A DNA stretch of 64,000 bases from Nepenthes gracilis. Lineage: Eukaryota > Streptophyta > Magnoliopsida > Caryophyllales > Nepenthaceae. Below the pieces are notes generated by a model, which saw nothing but the letters and a program-made list of their open reading frames with translations, made no database searches and had not been told where the DNA came from. The stretch covers positions 6,353,973 to 6,417,972 of the forward strand of contig BSYO01000011.1 in NCBI GenBank assembly GCA_033239525.1, read 5' to 3'. Of this stretch, positions 35,924-45,598 are shown one piece after another (the first letter of the stretch is position 1; every line of letters begins with the position of its first letter). Both the position numbers and the translations under genes were made by a program.

Positions 35924-36787
35924 GAAAATACTACCATTGGCGGATCATCCCCAACGAACAAAACTTGGCGCCAAACCAGCGGCAGTGTCGAGCAACAAAA
36001 CTTGGGCGCCAACCCGGCCCAGTGGACCCCGGACCCGATGTCGTGCAACAAAACAGGCGCCAACCCGTCCCCGGCCCCAATGGGTGTTGAGCTGTTCAGC
36101 AACAAAACTGGGCGCCAACCCGCCCGGCGTCGGACAGTGGTGACCCTGGTCGTGCAACAAACTCAGCGCTAACCCCAGCCCCGGCCGGACCCCGGTGATC
36201 GAGCAACAAAACTTAGCGCCTAACCCGCGGCCCAGTCGGACCCAGTGCAACAAAACTTGGGCGCCCGGCCGAGCGGTCCTGGGTCTGACCCGGTGGTCGA
36301 GCAACAAAACTTGGCGCGAAACCGGAGGAGCCCTAGCTAGTCGGACCCGGTCGAGCAACAAAACTTGGGCGCCAACCTCCGAGCGGCCGCACAGTCGGGC
36401 CCGGTCGGACCCAGCCGGTCAAGGAAAACTCAGGCGCCAACTGAGCGGCCTAGCAATCGGACCCTAGTGGTCGGCGACAAAACTCTAATAGCCGAGCGAC
36501 CCGGCCCAGGTCGGGGCCCTTGAGGTCATAGCAAAGCTTGGTGTAAAAAAAAAAAGAGAGAGAAAGAGGCACTCGTAATAAACTCGGGGATCTCCTTTTA
36601 TTTCATAAAAATACAATACAACGACACAAAAGGGAGAAACGGGGTTCAGCCTCTCTGCAGGGGCCCCGAGGCGGAGCGGCCCGTATGCCTCTCAGAGACG
36701 AAGGATCCCCGTGGCTCGAAGTTCTTGCTGGTCTAAGGAGCGAGGACCCTTCGAGAGGCTTATAAGCTCACCTTTTGAATGACGAAT
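35506..36787 (+). repeat. 1.28-kb tandem duplication, first copy
   Basis: Starts at ACAACGCCACGAGAGCCCG and includes the integrase C-terminus, an 11-unit array and the AGAGAGAAAGAGGCACTCG block. The same order repeats from 36788. Copy boundaries are set by the repeated ACAACGCCACGAG. Confidence 0.88.
35952..36535 (+). repeat. 11-unit tandem array with GGCGCC cores (first array)
   Basis: About eleven units of roughly 50 bp with consensus GCAACAAAACTTGGGCGCCAACCCGAGCGGCC followed by GTGGTCGGACCC-like sequence. Six units keep GGCGCCAA, the exact reverse complement of TTGGCGCC, the first eight bases of the element's primer-binding site. Others read GCGCTAA or GCGCCCGG. Non-coding. Tandem repeats in this position are known in Tat elements. 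Confidence 0.85.
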
Positions 36788-38070
36788 GACAACGCCACGA
36801 GAGCCCGCGGAGAGACCCCTTCCCGACCTTTGCTACGGGGTCGAAGGCTGTCATCGTGATAGAGTATACCTTACCGGCCCGGGTTGGGTGCTTCAACAAG
36901 AATGGATATGACCAAAGGCTCAGGAAAGCCTCGATGCCCTCGAAGAAAGTTCGCGACCAGGCGAGACTTAGGGTAGCAACCTACCAACAACGGGTGGCCC
37001 GCTATTACAACAAGAAGGTGAAGGCGCGACCATTCGAGGTCGGGGATCTCGTACAAAGAAGCGTAGAAGCCACGGGAAAAATAGCTGGAAGGAACAAGCT
37101 CTCACCAAATTGGGAAGGGCCGTTTTTGGTCTCGGCTATCCTTCGAGGAGGAGCTTATAAGCTACGCACCCAAGATGGCAAGTGGATACCCGGACCGGGA
37201 ACGCGCCACCTAGGAAAATACTACCATTGAAAAGCGGATCATCCCCAACGAACAAAAACTTGGCGCTTAACCCGGCCGGCCGAGCGGTCGTGCAACAAAA
37301 CTTGGGCGCTAACCCGAGCGGGCTTGTGGTCGGACTCAGAGTGCGGGTCGCAACAAAACTGGGCGCCAACCCAGCCCCAGTGGACCCGTTGTTGTGCAAC
37401 AAAACTGGGCGCCAACCCGAGCGGCCCTGGCCGGTCCAGTTGATGGTCGTGCAACAAAACTCGTGCGCTAACCCGAGGGGCCCAGTGGTCGGACTCAGTG
37501 ATCGAGCAACAAAACTTAGGCGCTAACCCGAGCGCTCACGGGCCGGGACCCAGTCGTGCAACAAAACTGGGCGCCCGGCGAGCTGCCCTCAGCTGGGTCG
37601 GACCCAGTGGTCGCAACAAAACTTGGGCGCTAACCGGAGCGGCCCTAGCGGCCGGACATGGTCGTGCAACAAAACTGGGCGCCAACCCGAGCGGCCGCAG
37701 CGGCTCAGTCTCGGGCCCGGACCCATGTCAAGGAACAAAACTGGGCGCCAACCCGAATAAGCCTAGCAATGACCCTAGTGGTCGGGCGACAAAACTTATT
37801 GGGCGACCGAGCCACCCCAGAGGTCGGGGCCCTTGAGGTCATAGCAAAGCTGACCGTAACAAAAAAAAGAGAGAGAAAGAGGCACTCGTAATAAACTCGG
37901 GGATCTCCTTTTTATTTCATAAAAATACAATAAGCAACGACACAAAGGAGAAACAAGTCTAGCTCATGCAGGGGCCCCGAGGCGGAGCGGCTCGAGATGG
38001 CTCTCCTAGAGACGAAGGATCCCCGCGGCTCGAAGTTCCCGGTTAGTCTAAGGAGCGAGGGACCCGCCGA
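36788..38070 (+). repeat. 1.28-kb tandem duplication, second copy (with integrase C-terminus)
   Basis: Second copy of 35506-36787. The integrase C-terminal domain at 36856-37230 is better preserved here: NKLSPNWEGPFLVSAILRGG contains the GPF motif, and the frame ends HLGKYYH-stop, the usual pol end for this lineage. Similarity to the first copy fades at about 38070. Confidence 0.86.
37250..37850 (+). repeat. 11-unit tandem array with GGCGCC cores (second array)
   Basis: Eleven units in the same order as the first array, for example the distinctive tenth unit ending in AGCCTAGCAAT...CCCTAGTGGTC in both. So the array was duplicated as a block. Four units keep GGCGCCAA; most of the others read GCGCTAA. 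Confidence 0.85.
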
Positions 38071-38099
38071 GGAGCTTCGGGACCCGAGGACTCGGAAAT

Positions 38100-39767
38100 G
38101 GCCTGCCCGAAGACTGTACACATCCCGAGGGCGCACGGCGCTCGCTCACGCGGATCCCAACAGTTGAAAATCAGATACAAGACCCGCATGCCTGGCGGCA
38201 TAGATGGATGCTTGGCCCTGCATCCTGGGCTCAAAGACGGAGCCATGCGAGAATTTTCACCGAGGTCTCAGATCTCCTTCACCTGGAAGGTTTCGCTCCA
38301 TCGGGAAGCCATATCGAACCTCGAGAGCCTCAGGCTTCCTCGAGATGAAGCAAGTGCCGCACGCGGCCGCTGGATCTCTTCTTGGCGGCCCTCAAAGACT
38401 CCGCCTCCCGTCGAGACCAGCAATTTCGCCCACGGTCTACTGAGGCCATCAATCGGGATCTTGGAGCTGCAAAAGAATCAAAATCACTTACAGCGGTCAA
38501 CGGAAAGGGAGACAAAGAGAAAGGCAGCAAAGTACGAGAAATGGCAGGATCCTCGATGGGGCAATCTCCCACAGGACCTCGGGCACGAGTGGGCACTCGC
38601 AGGCACCGCAGACCATCAAGAGTGGCCTCGGAGGAGGAGGACCTTCGAGGATGGGGGCTCTACCTCAAGGGACGCCGAGACGGCCGAAATCTCAAGACCG
38701 CGACCCACGCCTCCTCGCCGCTAAGAAGGTCAAAGATATCCCAGAAGCAATGGCGCGGCGACCTCCCTCTCATGGGGCTCGACCTCGTCCAAGGCCGCCT
38801 CCTCCAAGGCATCAAAGGCTCGAGGATCGCCGGAGAAGGATGATCCGCAGAGACGGGCAGAGGCCTCGGGATCGGGCCTCGATATTCGAGGAAGTCTTTG
38901 CGCGACCTCGGGCTCCGCAGAGGACCAAGTCCGCCCGCGCCTTCTTGACCATGGGGGCTGACGCGAGGTCATCCTCTAAGGAAGACTCACCCCCGAACGC
39001 TCGCGATCCTCGGGGACCTCAATCTCGGGCTCTTCGGAGGCCGCTCGGGCTCCCGAATCACAAGAGGACCCTCTCTTTCCTCGCCTTCTTCTTCTTCTTC
39101 TTTTAAGCAAAGAATGGCGAGATCACCGGATGACACCGCCCACTTGGCTTCGCGGCTTTTCGGGGACAGCCGAGATGTTCTTCTTCCCCATGTAGCCGCC
39201 TTGAGTTCGCGCGACTAAGTCTCGTGACCTCCCGGCCTCCCTCTCCTCGTCAGTGATATCGGAGCCATACTTGCTAGCGACGTTTCCTCACACGGAGGAG
39301 AGCTCCCAGTCCTCAGCCATCTTAAGGAAGAAGAACCTGTCTTTCCAACCTTTGGTGGAATCCGAGTTCCCACTGCTCATCTCAACGAACTCGGGGCGGG
39401 GGTAATGGGCGATCCAAATAAGGTTATGATTGAAGCGAAACATGATCTTCACCATGACCGCCGATAGTCTTCACTGTAAGCGTGGCAAGAAGACACAAAG
39501 AAACCAAGTACTGATGGCGTTGGTGAAGCCCCCGCATGGTGAGACACCCAACTCTTCATCGGTAGCGGAGCTCGACGTGGGAGCGAAACGAAGTCCACCT
39601 TTGAGGTGAACCTCGTGATACCATGATATGTCGGCGGACTACCCGCCCTCTCCCAGCTCCTAGAACCACCACCGAATCGACGGTCGGGATGTCAGATTTT
39701 GCCCCCGATCTCGCTCGAGATCTTGAGAAGAAAGGGAAGAGGCAATATCTTTAACGCCGGAGCCCAT
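38100..39767 (-). pseudogene. Antisense reading frame in the 3' region of element 1
   Basis: On the - strand a protein begins at ATG 39767 with GVKDIASSLSSQDLER and later has NSDSTKGWKDRFFF at about 39328-39351. The antisense frame of element 3 has the matching opening (MALGVKDIESSLS) and the matching D-S-T-K-x-x-K-D-K-F-x-F block. The sequence between is broken by indels. Antisense extra frames between integrase and the 3' LTR are known in Tat elements, and their role is not settled. The exact 3' limit is unclear. Confidence 0.6.
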
Positions 39768-40148
39768 GGCGCAAGCAAGGAAAGCAAAGCGTGAAGGTTC
39801 TCGAAGAAAGCGAGGAAGAAAGAAGAAAAGCGAAGAATGAATGAGGACACGGCAAGGATTTAAAGAAATTTTGAGCAGTGAAAAAGGTGCCCTCATCACG
39901 GCCGTTCCCACGTGTCAACTCCCATACGCGGTGGGCGAGTGCGGGCCTTAGGGTTTCCCCGAGGCGTCCCCACATCAATCGCCTATCGCATTCAATGCTC
40001 CCGAGGAAGGGAAACGACGGCAAAGATAGGTTTCGTGTTCACGAAAAAAGACCTCGGACGTCTTTGCGCTAAGTGAAGACGAATGCGGTCTATGACGGAG
40101 AAGATGTTTGCGAGGCGTATCAGCAGGTTGAGTCTCGAACCGCTTGAC

Positions 40149-40160
40149 ATGGGGAGCTCG
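40149..40160 (+). other. Polypurine tract of element 1
   Basis: ATGGGGAGCTCG lies directly before the 3' LTR, in the position of the primer for plus-strand synthesis. Short and interrupted by pyrimidines. Confidence 0.55.
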
Positions 40161-40938
40161 TGATGGGTCCTAGAACCCTAGGCCCAAAATGGCAGACGCC
40201 CAAAAAGTCACGTAAAAGGGCCCAAAAGGCCCATAAGCTCGATCAAATTCAAACGACTAACTCGTTTCCCAGAGCGCTTTACAACAGCCGAGACGACACT
40301 AAGACCCATTTGGGACGGGACCACTAGAAAGGCCAAAATAACCCGACGCCACTGGATGGCCTACGCGCCGCATGTCACACGAGCGACCAATGACTCCTAA
40401 CACGCCGCACTGGGCAGCCGCGCCTCAGCGAGCCAGATCTGGCCGTGACCGGTGAGTGTCCCCGTGTGGCGATCATCCACGTGTAGTGGCGATGGTGGCT
40501 GAAACCCCGACATGCAGGGCCGCTACGTACGCCCCATTCTGGCATCACGTTCCTTTATAAATACCCAACTTCAAAGAATCAAGAAGGATTTTTAGAGGCT
40601 GGATCCTCATACTCATACTTGAGCAAGAACCCCAAGAGAGAGAAAAGAGAGGTTACCTTTCTTATGTTGTAACATCCTGAGAACGTTAAAGTTTTTCAGG
40701 CATCCATTGTTGTACTTTCTCTTCATTATAGTGAGATTTCTGACCGCTCATCCACGCCGTGGCCACCCCGGATTAAGGGGTTTTCCACGTAAACAGACGT
40801 GTTCTCCCACTGCCCCCGTACTTTTCTCTCTCTTCATTCGACTTCTATTTATTTTGTGTTGCTCTAATCTGCCCGTCGCGTGCTCAAAAAGCCGCTCGCA
40901 CTCGATTTAACGTACGGCCAGATTCGTAGGACGCAACA
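40161..40938 (+). repeat. 3' LTR of element 1
   Basis: 778 bp, TGATGGGTCC...GACGCAACA, followed by GATAT. TATA box TTTATAAATACCC at about 40554. Slightly shorter than the 5' LTR through small deletions. Confidence 0.95.
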
Positions 40939-40943
40939 GATAT

Positions 40944-41600
40944 ATATTCAGGTTTTTTACATTTCAATCATATTAGTTTTGATTGATATGTGGGTTTTGG
41001 TTGTTGTGGTAATTTTGTAAAGTTTTTCTTTTTATTGGATTGATAAAAGGTATTTTGGGATTGATAAGATTTCTTTGTATTTTGATAATAATTTAATTTT
41101 TGTTGAGAATGTGCTTTAATCTTTGAAATTTTATATTGATAACAAAATGTTCTTAATTGTGCATTAAATTGCTTATTATCTTTGGAATTTTTTATTTGTT
41201 GTTTATGTGCTTCATATAGTTGTAATTATTATTTTTTGTTAGAAGTAAATAATTGATCATAAGTCATTTGAGACCATTGGATAGCTCTACCCCCAAAGCT
41301 CATTAAGCTTGGTTAGGATACAACGGGCAAAAAGAGATGGAAGACCAGTAATAAAACGTTCTTTCCAGAATGGTTTATTACAACCTGGAAGATATGCGTT
41401 AAGAACAGATTTTAATACTAATGAAAATCTTAAAGTGTAGAACATTTTAAGTTTGATAAGATTAATTTTAAACTTAATAATTCATCCTCGACATTACCAA
41501 GAAAAGCTTGGCTGATTGTTGCAATAAGAATTTCTAATGCATTTTATTTTTGAATAAACATTATGTTGCTATTAGGTCTTTCTTGTTAAATATTCTCCGT
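40944..41600 (-). pseudogene. Endogenous pararetrovirus: coat-protein core up to the zinc-knuckle region
   Basis: On the - strand, about 41560 down to 40944 gives the Caulimoviridae coat-protein core, including the characteristic F-(I)-x-G-L-P segment at about 41310-41385. A basic tail leads into a degraded zinc-knuckle-like region that stops at 40944. The reading resumes at 29616 on the other side of the Tat element. Stops and frame changes are present. Confidence 0.55.
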
Positions 41601-42719
41601 ATGTTATAGAATATAATTTTTTTTTGTAGATGTTAAAGTTTTTTAACTGATAAAAATCTTTCATGTCTAATATGTAATTTGATAGAATTTTTCTCAGTGA
41701 ATGTTAATAATATAATATCAAACTGTAAATAGACGATCAAATTTACCAGATGACAGCGAACCAGGATTCTTGGGAGGAATCTATACGTACGTGGCCTGGT
41801 GTGGTGTGACGGTGGGGCCATTTATATTGTGTAAGATGATGGTACGGTGGGCAGAAAGCATCTCTGGGTGTCTGATACTAGTGGACACCATAGTTGTACG
41901 GCCTAGGATCTACGGTTGGGAAACGATGAGAGGAGGGGCAATATGGACTAATGGGCGTTGATAATAATCAGTCAGTATTATACCCTGAGATTATTACTAT
42001 ACTCTCTCTCACTACAAACCTGAAGCTGAACGATGACCGTCTAAGCCGGTCAATTCAGCCCTTCAGCCCCCCTTCACTTCACGTGGGTCCTTCGTTTGCT
42101 CAATTATTTGCATTGACCGGAGAAATGCTGATGAAAGAGTGCAAAACCGCAAAGGATGTGTTGTATTTCCTTCCATAAGCCATTACTGTTTAATTTTGGG
42201 AGCTAGCTGAAGCTAGCTAGTCTTTTGAAGCTTTTCCTATCCCAAGTGACACTGTTCTGTGTGTGTGATGATGGTAAGTAATTTTTCCCCTATATTTCTA
42301 TTAAAATGTGCGAAAAAATTTAAAAATTTTCAGGCAAGATATTTTTCACTATGAAAAGTTGGATACAGGAACATAGAACAGCTCTCCAGCATTTGTCCCA
42401 GCAAGCTCTCTTATGAGGATCTCAAAACCAGGCATTCTCTTCTTCATTAAATCACTATTTGGCTTCACCTTGTTTGGCTTGCTTGCATGAGCTTCCTCCA
42501 GCTTGTCTCAAGTAAGAGGAGATCATTCCTCTACGTAAAAATCTCCCCTGCTGCAAATTAACCACCCTATCATGGAATTTATACAGAAATGGCTAGTCCA
42601 ATATACACATATCATGGAATTTAGGTGAGGGTCAAGTCACTTTTATTATACGTGATCTTATGAGGCTATTTCTACTGGTCCTATATATATATGCCTGAAT
42701 TAACGGTAGTATTATGAAA
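41601..42719. other. Intergenic spacer, no gene recognised
   Basis: Mixed-composition DNA between the viral relic and the small membrane-protein gene, which would contain that gene's 3' UTR and terminator at its right end. The short + strand frames at 41770-42178 have no recognisable domain. Confidence 0.45.
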
Positions 42720-43082
42720 TCATCTACTTAGCATGGGGAACCATCTTTCCTGAACTGAAGACTGGTACGAGATCATGAACATGAGAAAGACGAGCAAGAA
42801 GCCGACGCCCCAGGGAGAGCCTCCTGCCCTGTGGATGGAATCCCGCTCGGCTGGAAGGGGGATCCTAAGCTGCGGTTGTTGGGACGGTGGCAGCCAGTGG
42901 ACGAGAAGCAAGAGGAGGAGCGGGCAGATGATGAGCACGAGCTTCAGCTGCCCCATCAAGTCCTCAAGCACTGCGTCGCAGTTGATGCGCCAGGAGACGC
43001 CTAAGAAGAGGAGGAGAATCAGGAAGAAGCAGCACAGTTGCGGCGGAGGCGGAGAGAGAGAACCGGTGGAGTACCACGCCAT
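42720..43082 (-). CDS. Small three-helix membrane protein, paralogue of the 17576 gene
   Basis: 120 residues, - strand. Hydrophobic segments at about 15-31, 47-64 and 92-106, with IHRAGGSPWGV at 83-93, identical to the motif in the gene at 17576. The start at 43082 (MAWYSTG) was preferred over the longer open frame to 43328. The upstream part lacks family likeness, crosses a CT-rich leader and runs past a TATA box. The end WFPMLSR gives a basic tail that the paralogue lacks. Function unknown. No intron and no damage, so probably expressed. Confidence 0.75.
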   Translation of the reverse strand: MAWYSTGSLSPPPPQLCCFFLILLLFLGVSWRINCDAVLEDLMGQLKLVLIICPLLLLLLVHWLPPSQQPQLRIPLPAERDSIHRAGGSPWGVGFLLVFLMFMISYQSSVQERWFPMLSR

Positions 43083-43108
43083 TTCCTCTGTGGCTTGACA
43101 ATGGAGGC

Positions 43109-43176
43109 TTAAAGAGAGAGAGAGGGAGTTAATAATGGTGGTGTGGCTTGAGTTTGGGAGGATTTGGTTATATAGA
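43109..43176 (-). promoter_or_regulatory. TATA box and CT-rich leader of the - strand membrane-protein gene
   Basis: On the - strand, TCTATATAACC (about 43166-43176) lies about 90 bp upstream of the ATG, and a CTCTCTCTCTCT run (about 43109-43128) lies in the inferred leader. This is the usual plant core-promoter arrangement and supports the start at 43082. Confidence 0.6.
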
Positions 43177-43329
43177 GAAGAAGTAAGTAAGGAACGATAA
43201 TGCGGGGGACACGGAAATCCGTCCCTTTGCTCGTATGAACTCTGCATAATTATGGGGTTGCTATTCCACTCGCCCCCGGCAAAAGGAAGCACGGTGCCAC
43301 CTCTCTCATTTGTTTGAATAATAATCAAG

Positions 43330-44570
43330 TCTGTCGTATAGATTTGGTTGCTATTTCGAAGTTGGCTCGATCCATAAAAAAAGAAAAAAGCTTTTAATCT
43401 GATTAAAATTTAATAGATTTTGAAATTACTTTAAGAAAAAGTAAACTCTTTTAATAAAGCAAGTGACTAAGTAAGAGTTCATGAACAATAATGAATAATT
43501 AAAGTCAATTATTGTTCGCCGTTAACATAATAAAAAGATTTTCATTAATGACAGGAACCCCGGTGGGACCAGATAAAGAGAGAGTGGGACCCCGGTGGAG
43601 CCCCAAATTTCGCAGTTTCAATAACAAAAGATAGCCGATCCAATGAACGATGCACATATATGTATACTTGCAAGCGAGGGACGGTGCAGTGCGCAGATTC
43701 ATCCAGCGGCGGATCGACACGTATCACCGACCAACCAAGGACCCACACGTGGACGGGAGAGATGAGAGAATAAATTAGAGAGAGGCCGGGTTTAAAAAAA
43801 TCACGAATCTAAGAATTCACATTCAATATTTAAAATAAAATAATATATATTTATTATTATTATTATTTGTAATGTTAAAAGTGTTGAAATATTTATGTTA
43901 TAAAAAGACAAAATAAAAATATAATTATACTTATATTAAATTTTTTTAGACGTGCAAAATAAAGAAAGAAAGATGGAACGATTTCTTTTGAAAAGCAGAT
44001 GATTGCTTCCAAATAGAACTGCTTTGGGCGGCAACCGCCATTTGTAAAGTGGTTTTTAAAGCTCCCTCCCGACGTTAAAAATAAAAAGCCACCACTGCAA
44101 GAAACCCCACCCGTACAAACTAAAATACAATAACACCACCGCTATTATTTATATGTTTTCCAATGAAAAAGATTAGAAATTTAAATAATATTATTGAATA
44201 ATAATAGTAAATATAATTACCAATTAGTGATTAATTGGCCGTAAAAAAGTTTAATTAGCACTGAAAATTATTTACGTATCCCTACTTATTTAATATTAAT
44301 TTTTAATAAATTATGTTAATTTCATTGTTTTATTTATTTATTTATTTTGATTTTATAATTATGAGGGGTTCAACCTTCAAAAAGAAAAAAAAACAAGCTG
44401 TATTTTTCAAGAAGTCCAATAATAAATTCATTTTGGCCTGCTAGTGCTTATGAAATAAAGGAACCGAAAATATTACGTGAGAAATAATTGCTTAAAAAAT
44501 AGAAGAAATAAGAAGAAAGAAAATAAAAAAAAGGAAGAGATTTTTCACAATTTGATTTTTGATTTGATTG
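43330..44570. other. Intergenic AT-rich spacer
   Basis: No coding sequence recognised. An ATT repeat occurs at about 43845-43870. The lysine-rich frame at 44477-44662 is simple-sequence coding by chance. Confidence 0.45.
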
Positions 44571-45526
44571 AGACATCAATAGTAGGCTGGCTGACAAAGG
44601 AGGAAACGACCCAAATCCAACAGCGTCTCATTTCAACTTGGGATGGTCAACACATCCGTTGACCGGCAGAGTAGCAATTGGGACGGTCAACACTGCCATT
44701 GTTCGAAGAAGTGGCAAGTGAACTGGTAGAGGCTCAGGAAGAATGCGGCCCATGCCTAAATCGGGCCACGCATCTCTTTCTAGGCCACAACGGTCGTTTG
44801 TCTTGATTTTTTGTATCTTCAAATAAGGAAATCTCTCTTATAACGATAACCTCCCATAATCGGAGCACATCCCAAGAGGAATGCGTAAGAATCTGCATAT
44901 AATTTGCAAGAAAATCCTAACAGTTACCACGCACAGAAGGAAGGAGATCCACCTCTTTGACCGTTATGGCCAGGAATGGTGCTTACGCTTACACAGAAAA
45001 GGCAACAATCCCCCCACAGAAGGCAGGCATCCAGCCTTGTTGCACAAGGAAGGCAGCCTAGGGTCATGGCTATAAAAGATCATGGAGGCTCGCTCTAGAG
45101 GCACACTTTTTTGTCCACTAAACGCCCTCAAGAAAACTTAAGCTTTTAGAAGCTCTTTAAATTCTCGAGCATCCCAATGTTCTCTCTCTCTCATCTATTT
45201 ATTACTAGCTTTCTTCAAGCTTAGTACTTAGAGAAATTACTCCCCACAAGCATTCAAAGTCACTCTTTTTACGAGTGCACTTCCCACCTATATCCCTAAA
45301 CACAATCCCAACATTCATTTTTACATTCTCTGCACCCACCTTCTATTCCTAGAAAGCTATTTACTAACTTGAGTGTTGGAATATTTTTAGTGAGACCAAA
45401 TTCTGCCATCACCTACCTCTTATTTGGAGTTGTGGTGTGCAGGATTTGAAGTTCAGAGGACGGAGATTGAAATCTGATGGATAATTTGACCCAAATCTAT
45501 TTAAAATTTGGATCTAGAACACATCA
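44570..45526 (+). repeat. 5' LTR of element 2 (left end approximate)
   Basis: Ends AACACATCA directly before the primer-binding site. TATA box GGCTATAAAAG at 45068-45078. The 5' part holds GGTCAAC/GTTGACC blocks at 44645-44690. Without a 3' LTR the left limit is a guess. Confidence 0.6.
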
Positions 45527-45546
45527 TTGACGTTATCTATGGAAAC
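45527..45546 (+). other. Primer-binding site of element 2
   Basis: TTGACGTTATCTATGGAAAC, aligning with TTGGCGCCGTCTGTGGGAAG of element 1. Most differences are of the C-to-T or G-to-A kind expected from deamination. Confidence 0.65.
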
Positions 45547-45598
45547 ATTAACTAAAGGCTAACCATTTTCATCTTTAAAAACAGTGTCATCAAACAAG

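Larger units (their letters stand above)
29617..40938 (+). mobile_element. Tat-lineage Ty3/gypsy LTR retrotransposon, element 1 (complete, 11.3 kb)
   Basis: Full-length by structure: LTRs 29617-30420 and 40161-40938, matching GATAT duplications, a primer-binding site at 30421 and a purine-rich tract before the 3' LTR. Order inside: gag, protease, reverse transcriptase, RNase H, a second RNase H-like segment, integrase, then a long 3' region with tandem arrays and an antisense reading frame. The second RNase H and the long 3' region point to the Tat lineage. It is much richer in GC than the surrounding AT-rich DNA. All frames are broken by small indels and some stops, so it is not autonomous as read. 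Confidence 0.93.

Noticed and set aside
35952..37850. CRISPR-like array of repeats
   Set aside because: Units are diverged throughout, there are no unique spacers of fixed length, and the arrays lie inside a plant LTR retrotransposon.
29617..40938. GC-rich block as bacterial contamination or horizontal transfer
   Set aside because: LTRs, target duplication, primer-binding site and plant Tat domains explain it fully.
42775..43098. Basic 107-codon + strand frame
   Set aside because: It is antisense to the small membrane-protein gene, which has the conserved motif, TATA box and leader.
42720..43328. 202-codon version of the - strand membrane protein
   Set aside because: The extra N-terminal part crosses the CT-rich leader and TATA box and has no match in the paralogue; the start at 43082 fits better.
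44477..44662. Lysine-rich 61-codon frame before element 2
   Set aside because: A-rich simple sequence, no domain, no paralogue.
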